This document shows, one piece after another, positions 1 to 10,800 of a stretch of DNA of 64,000 nucleotides. The stretch is from positions 60,375,547-60,439,546 of the forward strand of contig NC_092628.1 of NCBI RefSeq assembly GCF_039555335.1, read 5' to 3'. The position numbers and the translations under genes are program-made. A model generated the notes under the pieces. It did no database searches and had not been told where the DNA came from. It saw only the letters and a list, made by a program, of their open reading frames with translations. The DNA comes from Amphiura filiformis (taxonomy: Eukaryota; Echinodermata; Ophiuroidea; Amphilepidida; Amphiuridae). Position 1 is the first letter of the stretch, and the number at the start of each line of letters is the position of its first letter.

Positions 1-2600
1 AGATCTGCTGCGCATTCAAATTGCATTGTATTGCATCGTAATTTCATTTGTGTCTATGCTAATTATGTTTACACAACATGAACTCACATGTTTTCAAGCA
101 AATTCGTCGATAACACTGATAATAGGTGATCAAAAGCGATCGGAATGTTACAAAAGTACAGATCGCATTCAGCATACAGTACTTATTGAGATGATCTTTG
201 GAAAAATACGGCATAATTTGTCTTGGTGTTTGCGGAATGCCATGCTGTAAAATATTAATACGTTGCGGCAATTCATGATTGACAACTAACAATCGGCGTG
301 TCCTTCGTATCCTCCACTGTCAATTTCTTATCCACATAATCCACTCACTAATCCTCACAAAAGCTTTGTGTTGATTACGTAATGTGTGGAGGCAAATTGC
401 AATAAGTACAATGAAATAATGAGTAGGCGGGATCCGAGGCGAGTTTCTTCTTCATCTTACGTAACAGTATTGTTCTCAAAAAAACCGGAAGCTTGTCGTT
501 TGGAGCTCTAGCTGAAATACAGCAAGATAATGTAAGATAGTAAATGTAAACCTGTATTTTAGCTAGAGTATCTCGAGCTAGGGAAACCAGACGACTCGCC
601 CCAAATACCATGAAATACAACTTAATTTAGCTAGAGTATCTCAAGCCATACGCAACGCTTGACCGTGTTTTTCACACAGATATGTGTGACGATTGCGTAT
701 CATGCTTCGGGGAAATCAACAGCGGAATTTGAAGTATTGCAGGAAGATCTAAACAAGCTAGAAGAATGGCAAAACTAGTCGGGATTATGCACTTTCAGTT
801 TCTCACACGTTTGAACGGGAATTGGATTGCGTACTTTTTCGATGTCTAGTGAGCAAATTTCTTCAATATTTTGAGAAAATGATGTCAAATTTTCTATTCT
901 ATTGTAACGAGGTGGCTATTTACCTTTTATTAATCTGTGTCTTCACCTATCTGGGAGTGAGAGGAGCTAGAATAGGCCCTCTATTGATGCAATTCAGCAA
1001 GGATAATTAGAGGTCGGGAGGCGTGGTTTATTGTTATATTATTGACCCCGATTGGTCACGGTCAAGGTCACATGTAACTTCTGACCAATCAGGGCTTTAT
1101 GCAAATGGTCCAAAAACTGGACGCAAACTGGACGCATTTTGGACACTCGTCCTGAAGACTTGATCGAGACCAGTTGTGTTTCTCACTTGCGGCGAGTTTA
1201 GTGTTTTTGGTATTTATAAAAAGGACAGGTCTGATTTTCAGGGGTTAGTAAACAATTGCAGGTATGTGATTAATTCGGGTGGCCGAATGGGTCGGCCTAA
1301 AAGACCCGACGGGAGGGAGGGTGATTTCGTTTTACTATTTTACTACTTTCTTTGCTGAATTGCATTGGGAGTGCATACGAGAACAGACTGCTAGCACCAG
1401 GCAGATGGGGAAAGGTGGAGTCGGGAACATGTCTACATCCAAAATTACATCTCTAATTTAGGCCTTGTTAAAACTGTTTAGTGATACTTTTCTTAGGATT
1501 CTTTTATTAAACACCTTTGGGCGTTTATTGCACGGAAATGCTAGTCGGCATAGAAGTGACACTATAGCGCTACTTGGAAAAGGTTTGGGCTAAAGACGCT
1601 ACTGCATGGCGTAAGGTCCTTCAAATTCTCAAGCTGAGTAGACATGTCAACCCACGCACCTTCCCTCTATATTGTCAGTTGTCGCTCCCCCATGAGTATT
1701 AACATTGTTTTTATATACATGATAGGAATTTCACTTAGTCCTGAACCTCAGAAATTAAGGTGTTATTAAAGACAAGACGAAGACTATGTAAGCTTAAGCC
1801 CTAGCCTAGGTAATGCTAGGCTTTTATAAGCATGATTGCTGAGATGGTCCCTAAAAGTATGTCGGTGTACAGCACAATACGCGCTACCTAATTGTGTGTT
1901 TGGACATTTGTGCATAGACGGTTAGAGTCTATGATTTGTCATATTCAGGTCCCTTTATTTTATTGTCAGGTTTTTGGCATTGGCCGAGGCATAAAAAAGC
2001 CTATTGAATATTTTGGATACCCTTTTATATGTGTACAGCTTCGTCGGGTCTTTGTAACTAATTTCAAGATGATCTTCAAATATTGATAGGAGATATCAAA
2101 GTGGTTCCATATAACTAGAGAACCTTTTCAAATTACATGTATATTCTCTGGTAGTAAATTGTATGCTGAAAGTGAGAAAAGAACCTCATACTCATGGTAA
2201 ATGTAAGGACACAAAAATCATGTCTCTCTTGTCATATTTCTTTAGTTTATTAATAAACACAGATTTTCTTACAATCAATTACAGAAAGCTTAACATTGCA
2301 TTCAATAAGCTTAAAATCATAAGCTAGTGTTAAGTAAGGAAATTTCTTGGATTACAGGCCTATTGGTATTAGTTATTCATGCTCGGTGGATCACGACTAC
2401 ATTATAAATAATGAGCATGTTAATTTCTAGTCATCATTTGCGGTGCAAATAATTGCTTGTGCACGTAATGTCAGTAGTAGAGATTTCTCATCCATTTCTT
2501 TGATATTAAGGTGATACTCCAAACTTGGTATCTGGTCATATAGGCTTTCCCTCGTGTCGTTTTGTATCTTTCAGTATCCCCAGCCCTTCGCTCCGTCACA
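1..2600. other. Gene-free left edge
   Basis: No coding exon was recognised on either strand. The only structured items are the promoter-like cluster at 1051-1222 and a short motif, ttagctagagtatctc, occurring twice about 66 bp apart near 560 and 627. The missing first exon of the ATP synthase d gene was looked for here and not found. Confidence 0.5.
1051..1222 (+). promoter_or_regulatory. Promoter-like cluster: two CCAAT boxes, octamer, TATA
   Basis: An inverted CCAAT box (attgg, 1051-1055), a direct CCAAT box (1085-1089), an octamer ATGCAAAT (1099-1106) and a TATA box tataaaaa (1215-1222) lie in promoter-like order on the plus strand. About 40 bases downstream, gcag/gtatgtg near 1261 resembles a splice donor. 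It could drive a non-coding first exon or be a remnant of a mobile-element promoter. No open reading frame of known type follows. Confidence 0.3.
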
Positions 2601-2613
2601 CTATATTACTTAT

Positions 2614-3607
2614 TAGTGTTGGCCGATCCAACCCAAGATCGGATCTGCCGATCTCCGATCTGAAAATTAGCAGATCGGGCCGATCCGATCCCGATTCAGA
2701 TTCCTTAAATGTAATTCTACAACCAGTACAAGTTCATTCAAGTCGGGCCCCAGTAATGTTAACGGTCAAAGCTTTATTCCCCAAACCTGTAACTATGTAA
2801 TATGATGACCGTTTTTAGAGGTTTTTCATGTCAATATCAACCCAAATAAAATACCATTTTACACCCCAAGTCCCAGCGTTACTCACTCAGTGCCTCCGAT
2901 TGTCGGAAGTTTAATCATTAATCCATTTCTCTTGATTGTTTTATTCTTCTTTCTTCTCCGCGGATCAACTTTGATTTGCGTGTGTACCAAGTTAGGCGAA
3001 TCACTGCGCGAATTGATTCGATGACCCTGCAGCTAAATCAGCTCCATCGATATTATAATAATTTATGCATATGACGTATTGGGGAATACCGCGGAATTCC
3101 CATCCTGATTGGTTGTGCAGAGTTGTTTACAGAAAGAATTCACGTGTTCGGAGATTAAGAGATGAAATCGTCCGTGTGAGGAGGAATTGCGAGAATGTGC
3201 GCGATTCTAAAAATAACATGCCCTCAAATTCACCTTGGGAAACCCGACATTGAAGGGCGCAATCACGTGTCGAGTGTTAGTGTTTACAAATTTTTCCCAG
3301 GGACGCACTGTACAGTCGGGAGTGTTGTCACTGAGTGGATAATATTATAAAATACAGTATGAAACGACATGATTCTTGCGGTGCTAACAACGTTTTTTGG
3401 AAATATATTGGCATTAAATAGTAGTAATGTTACATAAGAAAGTAATGGTAAGCTTAAAGAATTGTTGTGTACTTTTATTACTGTCAAGTTCAGAGATCGG
3501 TAAGCTAGATCGGCAGCTGATAGCTCATCTGCCGATTCAGATTCAAGGCCGATGCAGTCCATATCGGCACCGATCTCCGATTCACAGATCGGTATCAGCC
3601 AACACTA
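2614..3607. mobile_element. hAT-like non-autonomous element
   Basis: The ends are inverted copies: tagtgttggccgatcc on the left and gatcggtatcagccaacacta on the right (read inward, tagtgttggctgat). Both ends are rich in GATCGG/CCGATC subterminal repeats, as is common in hAT elements. No transposase is readable inside. The flanking 8-mers (ttacttat and ttctatat) are not a clean duplication, so the exact ends are uncertain. Confidence 0.5.
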
Positions 3608-3790
3608 TTCTATATTGTTTGGTAATAGTGTCTTTTGCCAATAGTATGTTTAAAGTTGTAATTTTGTGTTTTTGATCGCAAAGATCGGATATTTTCGTTC
3701 GATTCAATTCTGAACCCTTCGCAAGGGTGCCGATTTCGCAGAACTTTGACGATAATTTTGCATTTTTGGACACTAAAATGCATTCGATCC

Positions 3791-4138
3791 TTAAAGGGTC
3801 ATTTCAGTGATCCACTGCCTCATCCCCCACTTTTCTCAAAAAAGTTGAGATTTTTATATCACTGGAAACCTCTGGCTACATAATGTTTATGTACAAAATA
3901 TTTCTTGCAGATTAATTAGTTTTGCAAAGATATCGTGAAATTTGAATTTCGTTCTGGTGCACCAGAACGAAATTACAACGCATTGTCTATGGAGCAGTGT
4001 AATACACATAATCATGCATAACTCGCATAAGCAAAAATCGGAATCAACTGAAATTTTGGGAATAGGCTTTTCTCGTGGATATGTACTGAAAAATGTCATA
4101 AAAAGAGGATGCTAGGATCACGAAATACTCCTTTAATT
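3791..4138. mobile_element. MITE with ~22-bp imperfect inverted ends and a central palindrome
   Basis: The left end ttaaagggtcatttcagtga and the right end (reverse complement ttaaaggagtatttcgtga) match as imperfect terminal inverted repeats followed by TCC. A perfect 30-nt palindrome built on gttctggtgcaccagaac occupies 3945-3974. A related sequence begins at 27062 inside a TMF1 intron (shared 'tgatccac' end and 'gagattt' segment), so this is a dispersed family. Confidence 0.55.
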
Positions 4139-4327
4139 TTGTTTCAACCGAGTCTTAAATTAGCAAGCACAATAAGGCTGGTACCACTTTTATATACATT
4201 GATAAAATTTTGATAAAATTTTAAAGATTTTTTTTTTTTTTTTATCTTCGCAAATCGTTAAGTGTGTATTTCCCATTGACATCCAAAATGGCGTAAGCCA
4301 GTCCTTAATATACATAGGTACGGCGTA

Positions 4328-5165
4328 TATAGGACTGGCAAGCAAGTCTAGGCAAAACACCTGGTCCATGTCCTTCAACCCCAGCAAATGCTCTGTTATG
4401 AAGATCTCTAACAGCAAATCACCACCTGACAAGGCCTACACTTTCTGTGGGGAAACACTGAAGGAAGTTGACTCCCATCCTTACCTAGGTGTGGAACTCG
4501 ACAGCAAGTTGAGATGGAATGTTCATTACAACAAGACAACAGCCAAGGCAAACCGTGTCCTTGGCTTCCTTAAGAGGAACTTTTCAAGGTAGATCAAAGA
4601 GAATGCCTACAAAACTCTTGTGAGACCAACACTTGAGTACGCAAGTAGTGTCTGGGATCCATACAGGAAGGGAGATGTACAGTCATTAGAAGCAATTCAG
4701 AGGAAAGCTGCCAGGTTTTGCCTCAATAACTACAAACAAAGGGATAGTGTCACTCAGATGATAGAGGAGTTGAAGTGGGAGACATTAGAACACAGGAGGA
4801 AAGAAACAAGAATCCAGATGATGAACAAAATCATCAACAACGAGGTTGGGATCAAGGCTGATAGCATCATTCAACTCACAAAGACCACCAGGGCTAACAG
4901 AAGGGGATCACAGAAGCTCTACCGGCCGCACGTAAAGAAAGACGTCCACAGATACAGCTTCATTCCCAGAACAATTGCAGACTGGAACCAGTTGGGGGCA
5001 AAAGTAGGACCTCAAGCAGCTATAAGTAATTAATTTATTCTTCCGCGAGTTACGAGAGACACACACGGCACATTGACTACCCAAATCTTCAAAGAATGTT
5101 GGAGAAGATGCAGCTTGACTGTGATTCCGACCGAACCTGAACCAGAACCAGAACCATGTGTTTAG
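4328..5165 (+). mobile_element. 5'-truncated CR1/L2-like LINE, 3' end of reverse transcriptase
   Basis: A conceptual frame running from about 4328 to 5033 gives the carboxyl end of a non-LTR retrotransposon reverse transcriptase. It has FNPSKCSVMKIS (finger/palm end), PYLGVELDSKLRWNVH, then RPTLEYASSVWDP and LEAIQRKAARF, a pattern typical of the CR1/L2/Jockey-like clades. A nonsense codon TAG at 4590-4592 interrupts the same frame, and the endonuclease and most of the RT are absent, so the copy is dead and truncated. A 3' tail with repeated gaacca units follows to about 5165. The clade is inferred from motifs only. Confidence 0.8.
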
Positions 5166-6560
5166 ACGTAATAGTTGTGTTTGCGTTAGCTGATGACCAC
5201 ATGACCATCATCACCATCCATATAACAAACTTCGGAAAACTTCAATTTGAAAAGATCTATTTCATTTAGGTATGCTAGGTGAATTCAAATTTGCCATCAA
5301 ACTGCATCATTTTACATATCAAATTAAAGCCCTTGAGTAAACAAAGCCAAAACTGAAAACATTTTTTGTCATAGCACTTTCCGTAGCATAGTTACATCTT
5401 GTCAAAGATTGACTTTCATCAAAAAGATTCTGCTAGCAAAATTCCCCAAAACTGCATTTAATTAGGGGTGTTTCTAGATCTCTTCTTCTTCTTCCAAATT
5501 AGTGTCAACTTCATTGATGAAGGCTCAGACACGGAGTCTTAGTCTCATGGCGATAGCAGCTTTTTTTAATGGAACTGCTATCAAAATCCCTCTAAAATTC
5601 CATACATGTGCGACTTGATTATCACCATAAAAAATCATATATTTGGGTCAAGTGAAGTACCGGTATAGAAAACATATTTATGTAGGTTTCCTTCACCGAC
5701 CTATTCTCGAAAAAAATTCAAATTTCTATGTAAATATGCATTGTGTTTGGGCCCCGGTCTCGGCGAAATGTGTTAACTAAGGTTTGCCTGGGATACCTAT
5801 TTCATTGACCAAGTTTAGGGGTGATGGAGGTAGCAGCTCATGAGGCAGTGGCTCACTATGCGCAAATTTTAATTTTCGGTGCCTCACAGTGCACAAAATG
5901 TTGAAAGTTTCTTTAAAAATTGGTGTATATCAATAAATTTGGTAACAAAAGATAAGTGACATTATTAATTTATTATCGAAACTTGCGCTAATGATAAGGG
6001 GCAAGTGCTTTGAACTCAACATCTGAAATGGGTGAGTGGCAGGCCTGGAAAATATGTTTATTTCCGGCAAGAGAGATAAATTTCCCTTCAACTTGGCAGG
6101 ATTTCCCGTATTCTATATGTATTCTATATCCAGAAAAGCAAAATTTCCCTCAAAATGACCAAATTTCCCGGCAAGGAGATTGCCGAATTGCCTGTTTTTT
6201 TCAAGTGACTGGTGAGTGGCGTCCACATTTATCACAAGTTTGTTTTCATTAGGTTTTTTAATGGATTATTGGAATAAAAAAATATTTCATAGTAAATTTG
6301 GTATCAAATGATGGCTAAAACACCAATTATTAATTATGGAAAGGCGTCAATAAGATTAGGGCTCAACCGACATGGCATTGTCTACCAATCCGATATCGAT
6401 GTTGTAATATCGGCCAATACGATCCGATATAAAAAAATTATTTAAAAAATCAAAATCTTTTATCTTAATAGAGTGCATCTATGATACAGGAATAGGCTGA
6501 TGAAAAGCTTCACTACATACTGATCGTGCATTTGGAGCTCCTGGCATGCCATACTTATGG
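5166..6560. other. No gene recognised
   Basis: AT-rich sequence without a supported exon, RNA gene or clearly bounded repeat. Short frames here show no recognisable protein and no splice context. Confidence 0.5.
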
Positions 6561-6690
6561 ATGAACCTACAGGGGTGTGAAATTCCAGCTTTTAAGCTGA
6601 TTTCAGCTTTTTTATTGCTAACATTTACGCGTTTTCTTTTATTTTCAGCCCATATTTGACATTTTTACCCTGCTTTTACGCTGTTTTTAG

Positions 6691-7489
6691 CAGAGATGTC
6701 ACATTTCCGGATTTTGGGGATTTAAAAAAAAAATTCCTGATTTTCAAAAAAAAAAAATTTAATTTTTTTTTAGGCTCTTCGCACTTGATTATTAGTTTCA
6801 TGTTTACCGCCCGCGTCCAAAATTGAAAATCTCAAAATAATTAATTATTTTATTTTTATTTCTAATTTTCTCTTTTAAAATAACTTTCAGCTACTTCTAC
6901 TTGCCATTTTCTGACTTTAATAATATCGACAATAATGATGAATAAACAAAGAGTACAACTCCACCTTCACTTATTTATAAAATCAAATATTGTTGTGAAA
7001 TAATTAAATGCCCGCTCTAGTCAAAACGAGTCAATAGTTGCTTGTAATAGTTCAAACTAAATAAAGAAATTAAAAGATAATTAATAATTAATAATTAAAA
7101 GTCACCTCGTCCCTTTTTCAAAATCTGTAACAGGAAACTAATAATCAAGTGCGAAGGGCCTTATTTTTTTTTTTTTTTTTTTCACTTTTGGAGTGGCCCT
7201 GGACCAAGAGCTAAATGCTTAACAGATGTTTTCTGGAAGAAGGAAGCACTTTTTATTAAAAGTGTAGAACAAGCCAGGAGCTTTGAACTGTTCTTTTTAC
7301 CCTCTGAAATGGCCTTTACTGTGGTGCTAAATGTGCAGAAACCATCTGGCTTTGGGGGCGAAGCCCCCTCGACTCCTACCACCGGGGGCCCTTAAGCGGG
7401 CCCCCAGACCCCCGGCCGTGTTGCGCGAGAGATGCGCTCGCTACGCGTCGCAAGTTCAGGATTTTTTTGGGTCAGCCTGTGACATCTCT
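6691..7489. mobile_element. Middle hAT-like element of the nest
   Basis: Inverted ends CAGAGATGTCAC (6691-6702) and GTGACATCTCTG (7479-7490) bound this element. The flanks GTTTTTAG on the left and GTTTTAG on the right look like one duplication that differs by one T. The right part (7350-7450) is GC-rich in an otherwise AT-rich element, with a gggggcgaagccccc hairpin. It is inserted in the outer element and itself interrupted at 6773-7160. Confidence 0.7.
6773..7160. mobile_element. Innermost PIF/Harbinger-like MITE
   Basis: The ends are ~27-bp inverted repeats: ggctcttcgcacttgattat on the left and, read inward, ggcccttcgcacttgattat on the right, both continuing tagtttc. The trinucleotide TTA flanks both sides (6770-6772 and 7161-7163). 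A TTA/TAA duplication with ends starting GG is the pattern of PIF/Harbinger elements. The 388-bp body has no coding sequence. Confidence 0.75.
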
Positions 7490-7743
7490 GTTTTAGTAAT
7501 TCTCAGCTTTTTTGGTCTGAGGCCTCTCACACCCCTGAACTTACATTTTGGGTTTGATTTTGATTTTGTGATACGGTATTGATTTTTCAGGGATCATTGT
7601 CACAAGTTTCCTACTCTGTGAAGTTTGAAATTTACAAGAATCAACATTGAATTCACATTTAGTCAGTTTCTAAAATTTGCTGCAATTTTGCGCACTTACA
7701 TTCTCACGCTTTAAATTTTGAAACTTCTTTGTTTTTTCTCCAG

Positions 7744-7840
7744 GTATAATGCAACACCAGAAGTAGCTCCAGCTTTGGATTGGGCCATGTATAAGAAGAC
7801 TGTCCCTATTCCAGGTTTGGTGGACAAATTTGAGAAACAG
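7744..7840 (+). CDS. ATP5PD: ATP5PD exon a
   Basis: Acceptor ttttctccag precedes 7744 and donor gtaagatc follows 7840. The exon starts with one base completing a split codon, then encodes YNATPEVAPALDWAMYKK and PGLVDKFEKQ, matching the conserved '(I)DWA-YK...GLVD-FEK' segment of subunit d. Confidence 0.92.
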
Positions 7841-10800
7841 GTAAGATCATAGAGGTAGGACAGTGTTGTAGGAGTAGGACTTCATAGGAGAAATATTTAC
7901 AGGACAATGCTACCATCATATTGATTGTATGAAGTCAAACAGATGAAACAGTCAAAACCGATGTGGCTGCTGCATTTCTAAAAGGTTGATTGCCACATCA
8001 GAAATGGAGCAAATAATAACAAATACTGGCTGAAAACAACAACATTTAAGGACTGCAACACTTATCTCAAGGTTTTTCAAAATCAACAGTGATAGAAGCA
8101 TTGATAGAAACTAAGTAAAAAAACCCAGCAAATAATCAAAACTGTGCTGATCTTTCACCTTTGACCTGCTAACTTATTACTAGTACCGTACTCAAACAAA
8201 AGATGAAACATTCTACAACATTCACTTTCTTGCATATAATGTGCATTTTATGTAAACCAGGATCTAATCTTTGAGTGACTGGCAAAATGTTACACAAGGT
8301 GTAAATTTAGGGATTCAATCATGTTTTACCTTTGTTCATCACTGATTAACAACGAATCAACGATGCGTCTGCGTCATCTGCGTGGTTTACTTCACAAGGG
8401 CAGCTTTAGCTGCCCGAGCGAAGTAAACCACACAGGCGCAGCGGACGCGAGTTGTTAATCGGTGATGAACAACGGTAAAACATGATTGAATCCCTTTCAA
8501 CAACGAGAACAAGCTAAAGATGTCTAATTCATATGATTCTTTCATTCGGAATGTCAGTTTGTCATTGCCACTCAACCTTAAAACAAGAAGATCTGTGATT
8601 TATCTGTTAATATCAGCAATAAAACTAAAGAATAAAGTGGTAGGCCTAATATTTAACAGCTACCTCCAACATAAGAGAGTTCATGTTTAGTTGTTTACAC
8701 TTAAGTTGCAGACATGACAAATTATACGCGCTCTTGCGTAACGCGTATGCGAAACTTTGCGTTCGCGAATACGCTACTGAACTGTGGATTCATCACGGAT
8801 TAACAACGGTTGGCTCCTGTACAAAGGTATAGGAAGAGTTGTTGAATCAGTAATCAATCATTGCCATTGCTTGCGAGATATCTGTCAGCATTGTAACTAA
8901 ATCAAAAAGACCTGTGTCACTATAAATGCATTCATAAGCTCACTTCGCCCAGGGTTTGATGTCCTGGCAATTAATATACAATGACAACTTACTTCTATTT
9001 CTCTCTGTCCTTTTTTTGTTACAGTACAAGGAAACTAAGGTTCCTTTCCCCAGTGATCCAGTAACTACAACCATCGATACTGAAGAAAAGGAATTTGTAA
9101 GTCAACACTTCACATGTAAAGAACATCTTATGGTAGAAATAAAATTAATGGTCACTCAGTAATAATGAACTAAAATGGAAAGGCAATGGCATACGAATGG
9201 CATGCTCATGAGGGAAATGGTGAGATCTGTTTCCCCCAAGGTGATCTTGAGACCATGGGTCTACTATTTCCCCCGAGACCATCAGGTCAAGGGGAAATAG
9301 TAGACCCATGGTCTCAAGATCACCAAGGGGAAACAGTTCTCGCCATCTCCTGAATAAAGAGCAATCTATATTTGTTTTATACACCTCATACATGTATATT
9401 TTTGTGGCATCTGATGGTTAAAAAAGCATTTTCGTATTCGGACTCTTGGCTTGCGAAGTATAGACTCTGCTAAACCCGCAAGGAAATGGCCTAGCTAAGC
9501 ATCATTAGGCTAGACCTAGTCAAGGCTAGGTCGGTTATCCTTGCTTTGTTTTGTTGATTGAACACACTGTAGCACACACGGTTGGACACATAAAGCTTAA
9601 GCCTATCCACACTTAAGTGTGAAGCTTGTACCATGAAAATGTTGTAACCTCTCTAACACCACCTAGAGACAAGTAGGTTGTTTGCCAGGCCTGTATGCTT
9701 CCAAATATTGCTCGATTTGAAGACACTTTTTGCACATTTGACTTGCTTTTGGTGTCAGCACTATTCGAACAAATCCTCGCCTGTTACTAGGTTAAAACAA
9801 GGACTACTATTGTACTGCAGTGGAATTTCATTCTGCAAGTCTGCCATGATTTGTGTTATGGATGAAATATGCAGTAATCATCTCTTGCACTGACTGTCCT
9901 CTTTCATGTTATTGCTATACTGCGCCAAAAAAGTATCCTTACACTTAAAAAAAATAACCACAATTCCAAAACTGAACCATATTGGGGTAAATTTGCTTTT
10001 GTAATAGATGCTTGTAACTTTGCTTCTTGAAGTCACATTGGATTCAATGGGGTGTCATAATGTGCCGGATTAGATAGTGCATCTATTAAAAAAACAAATT
10101 TACCCCAATATGGTTCAGTTTTGAAATTGTGATTATTTTTCCAAGTGTAAGGATACTTTCTTGGAGCAGTATACATTACATTACACATCAAAATTATTAG
10201 ACCGTGTAAGAGTACCCCATGAACTATCGCAGGGTGATAGTAGTTTTAGAAGGGGTGCTATCACCCTGTGATAGTTTTCAGTTTTGTTTGTTTTTGCCTG
10301 ATAAGCGGGAAATGGTAGAAATAGCAAATGTCATGTCAAATGTGACCCCTATTTTAACCAATCAGATGACAGAAAAATTTGTACGAGGTGTATAATATCA
10401 TATTTCATTAATGTAATATATCAAAGAGTTTTACAATATAGAGTAACAGATTAGACCTTATTTAACAGATTTGATCTGCAAGTGTCTAATGATTATATAC
10501 CCCTCTGATGAGCATGTGACCAAATGGTTAGAGCATTCAACCCATGAACATAAGGTTGTGGGTTTGAACCACATCAACGCCAACGAGTTGTGTCCTTGGA
10601 AAGACACTTCATCTTGCTTGACCCACTCCACCCTGGTGTAAAGTGTGGAGCTATTAGGGGTACATAAATCAAGAGATATAATTTGGTTTATTCTTGTGCC
10701 AATGAAACATTTACCACATAATATTGATATTACAATAATTATTGGATTGAAATGACTTATTTTGACTCTTGCAGAATTCCAACTTAAAGAATTTGAAAGC

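Larger units (their letters stand above)
6571..7536. mobile_element. Outer hAT-like element of a three-level nest
   Basis: Perfect 10-bp terminal inverted repeats, AGGGGTGTGA at 6571-6580 and TCACACCCCT at 7527-7536, are flanked by 8-bp direct repeats GAACCTAC (6563-6570) and GAACTTAC (7537-7544), one mismatch. The 8-bp duplication points to the hAT superfamily. Its own sequence is only the two outer flanks; the middle is another transposon (6691-7489). No transposase is present. Confidence 0.75.

Noticed and set aside
1051..1222. Histone gene promoter (CCAAT + octamer + TATA)
   Set aside because: The layout resembles H2B promoters but no histone coding sequence follows on the plus strand; kept only as promoter-like.
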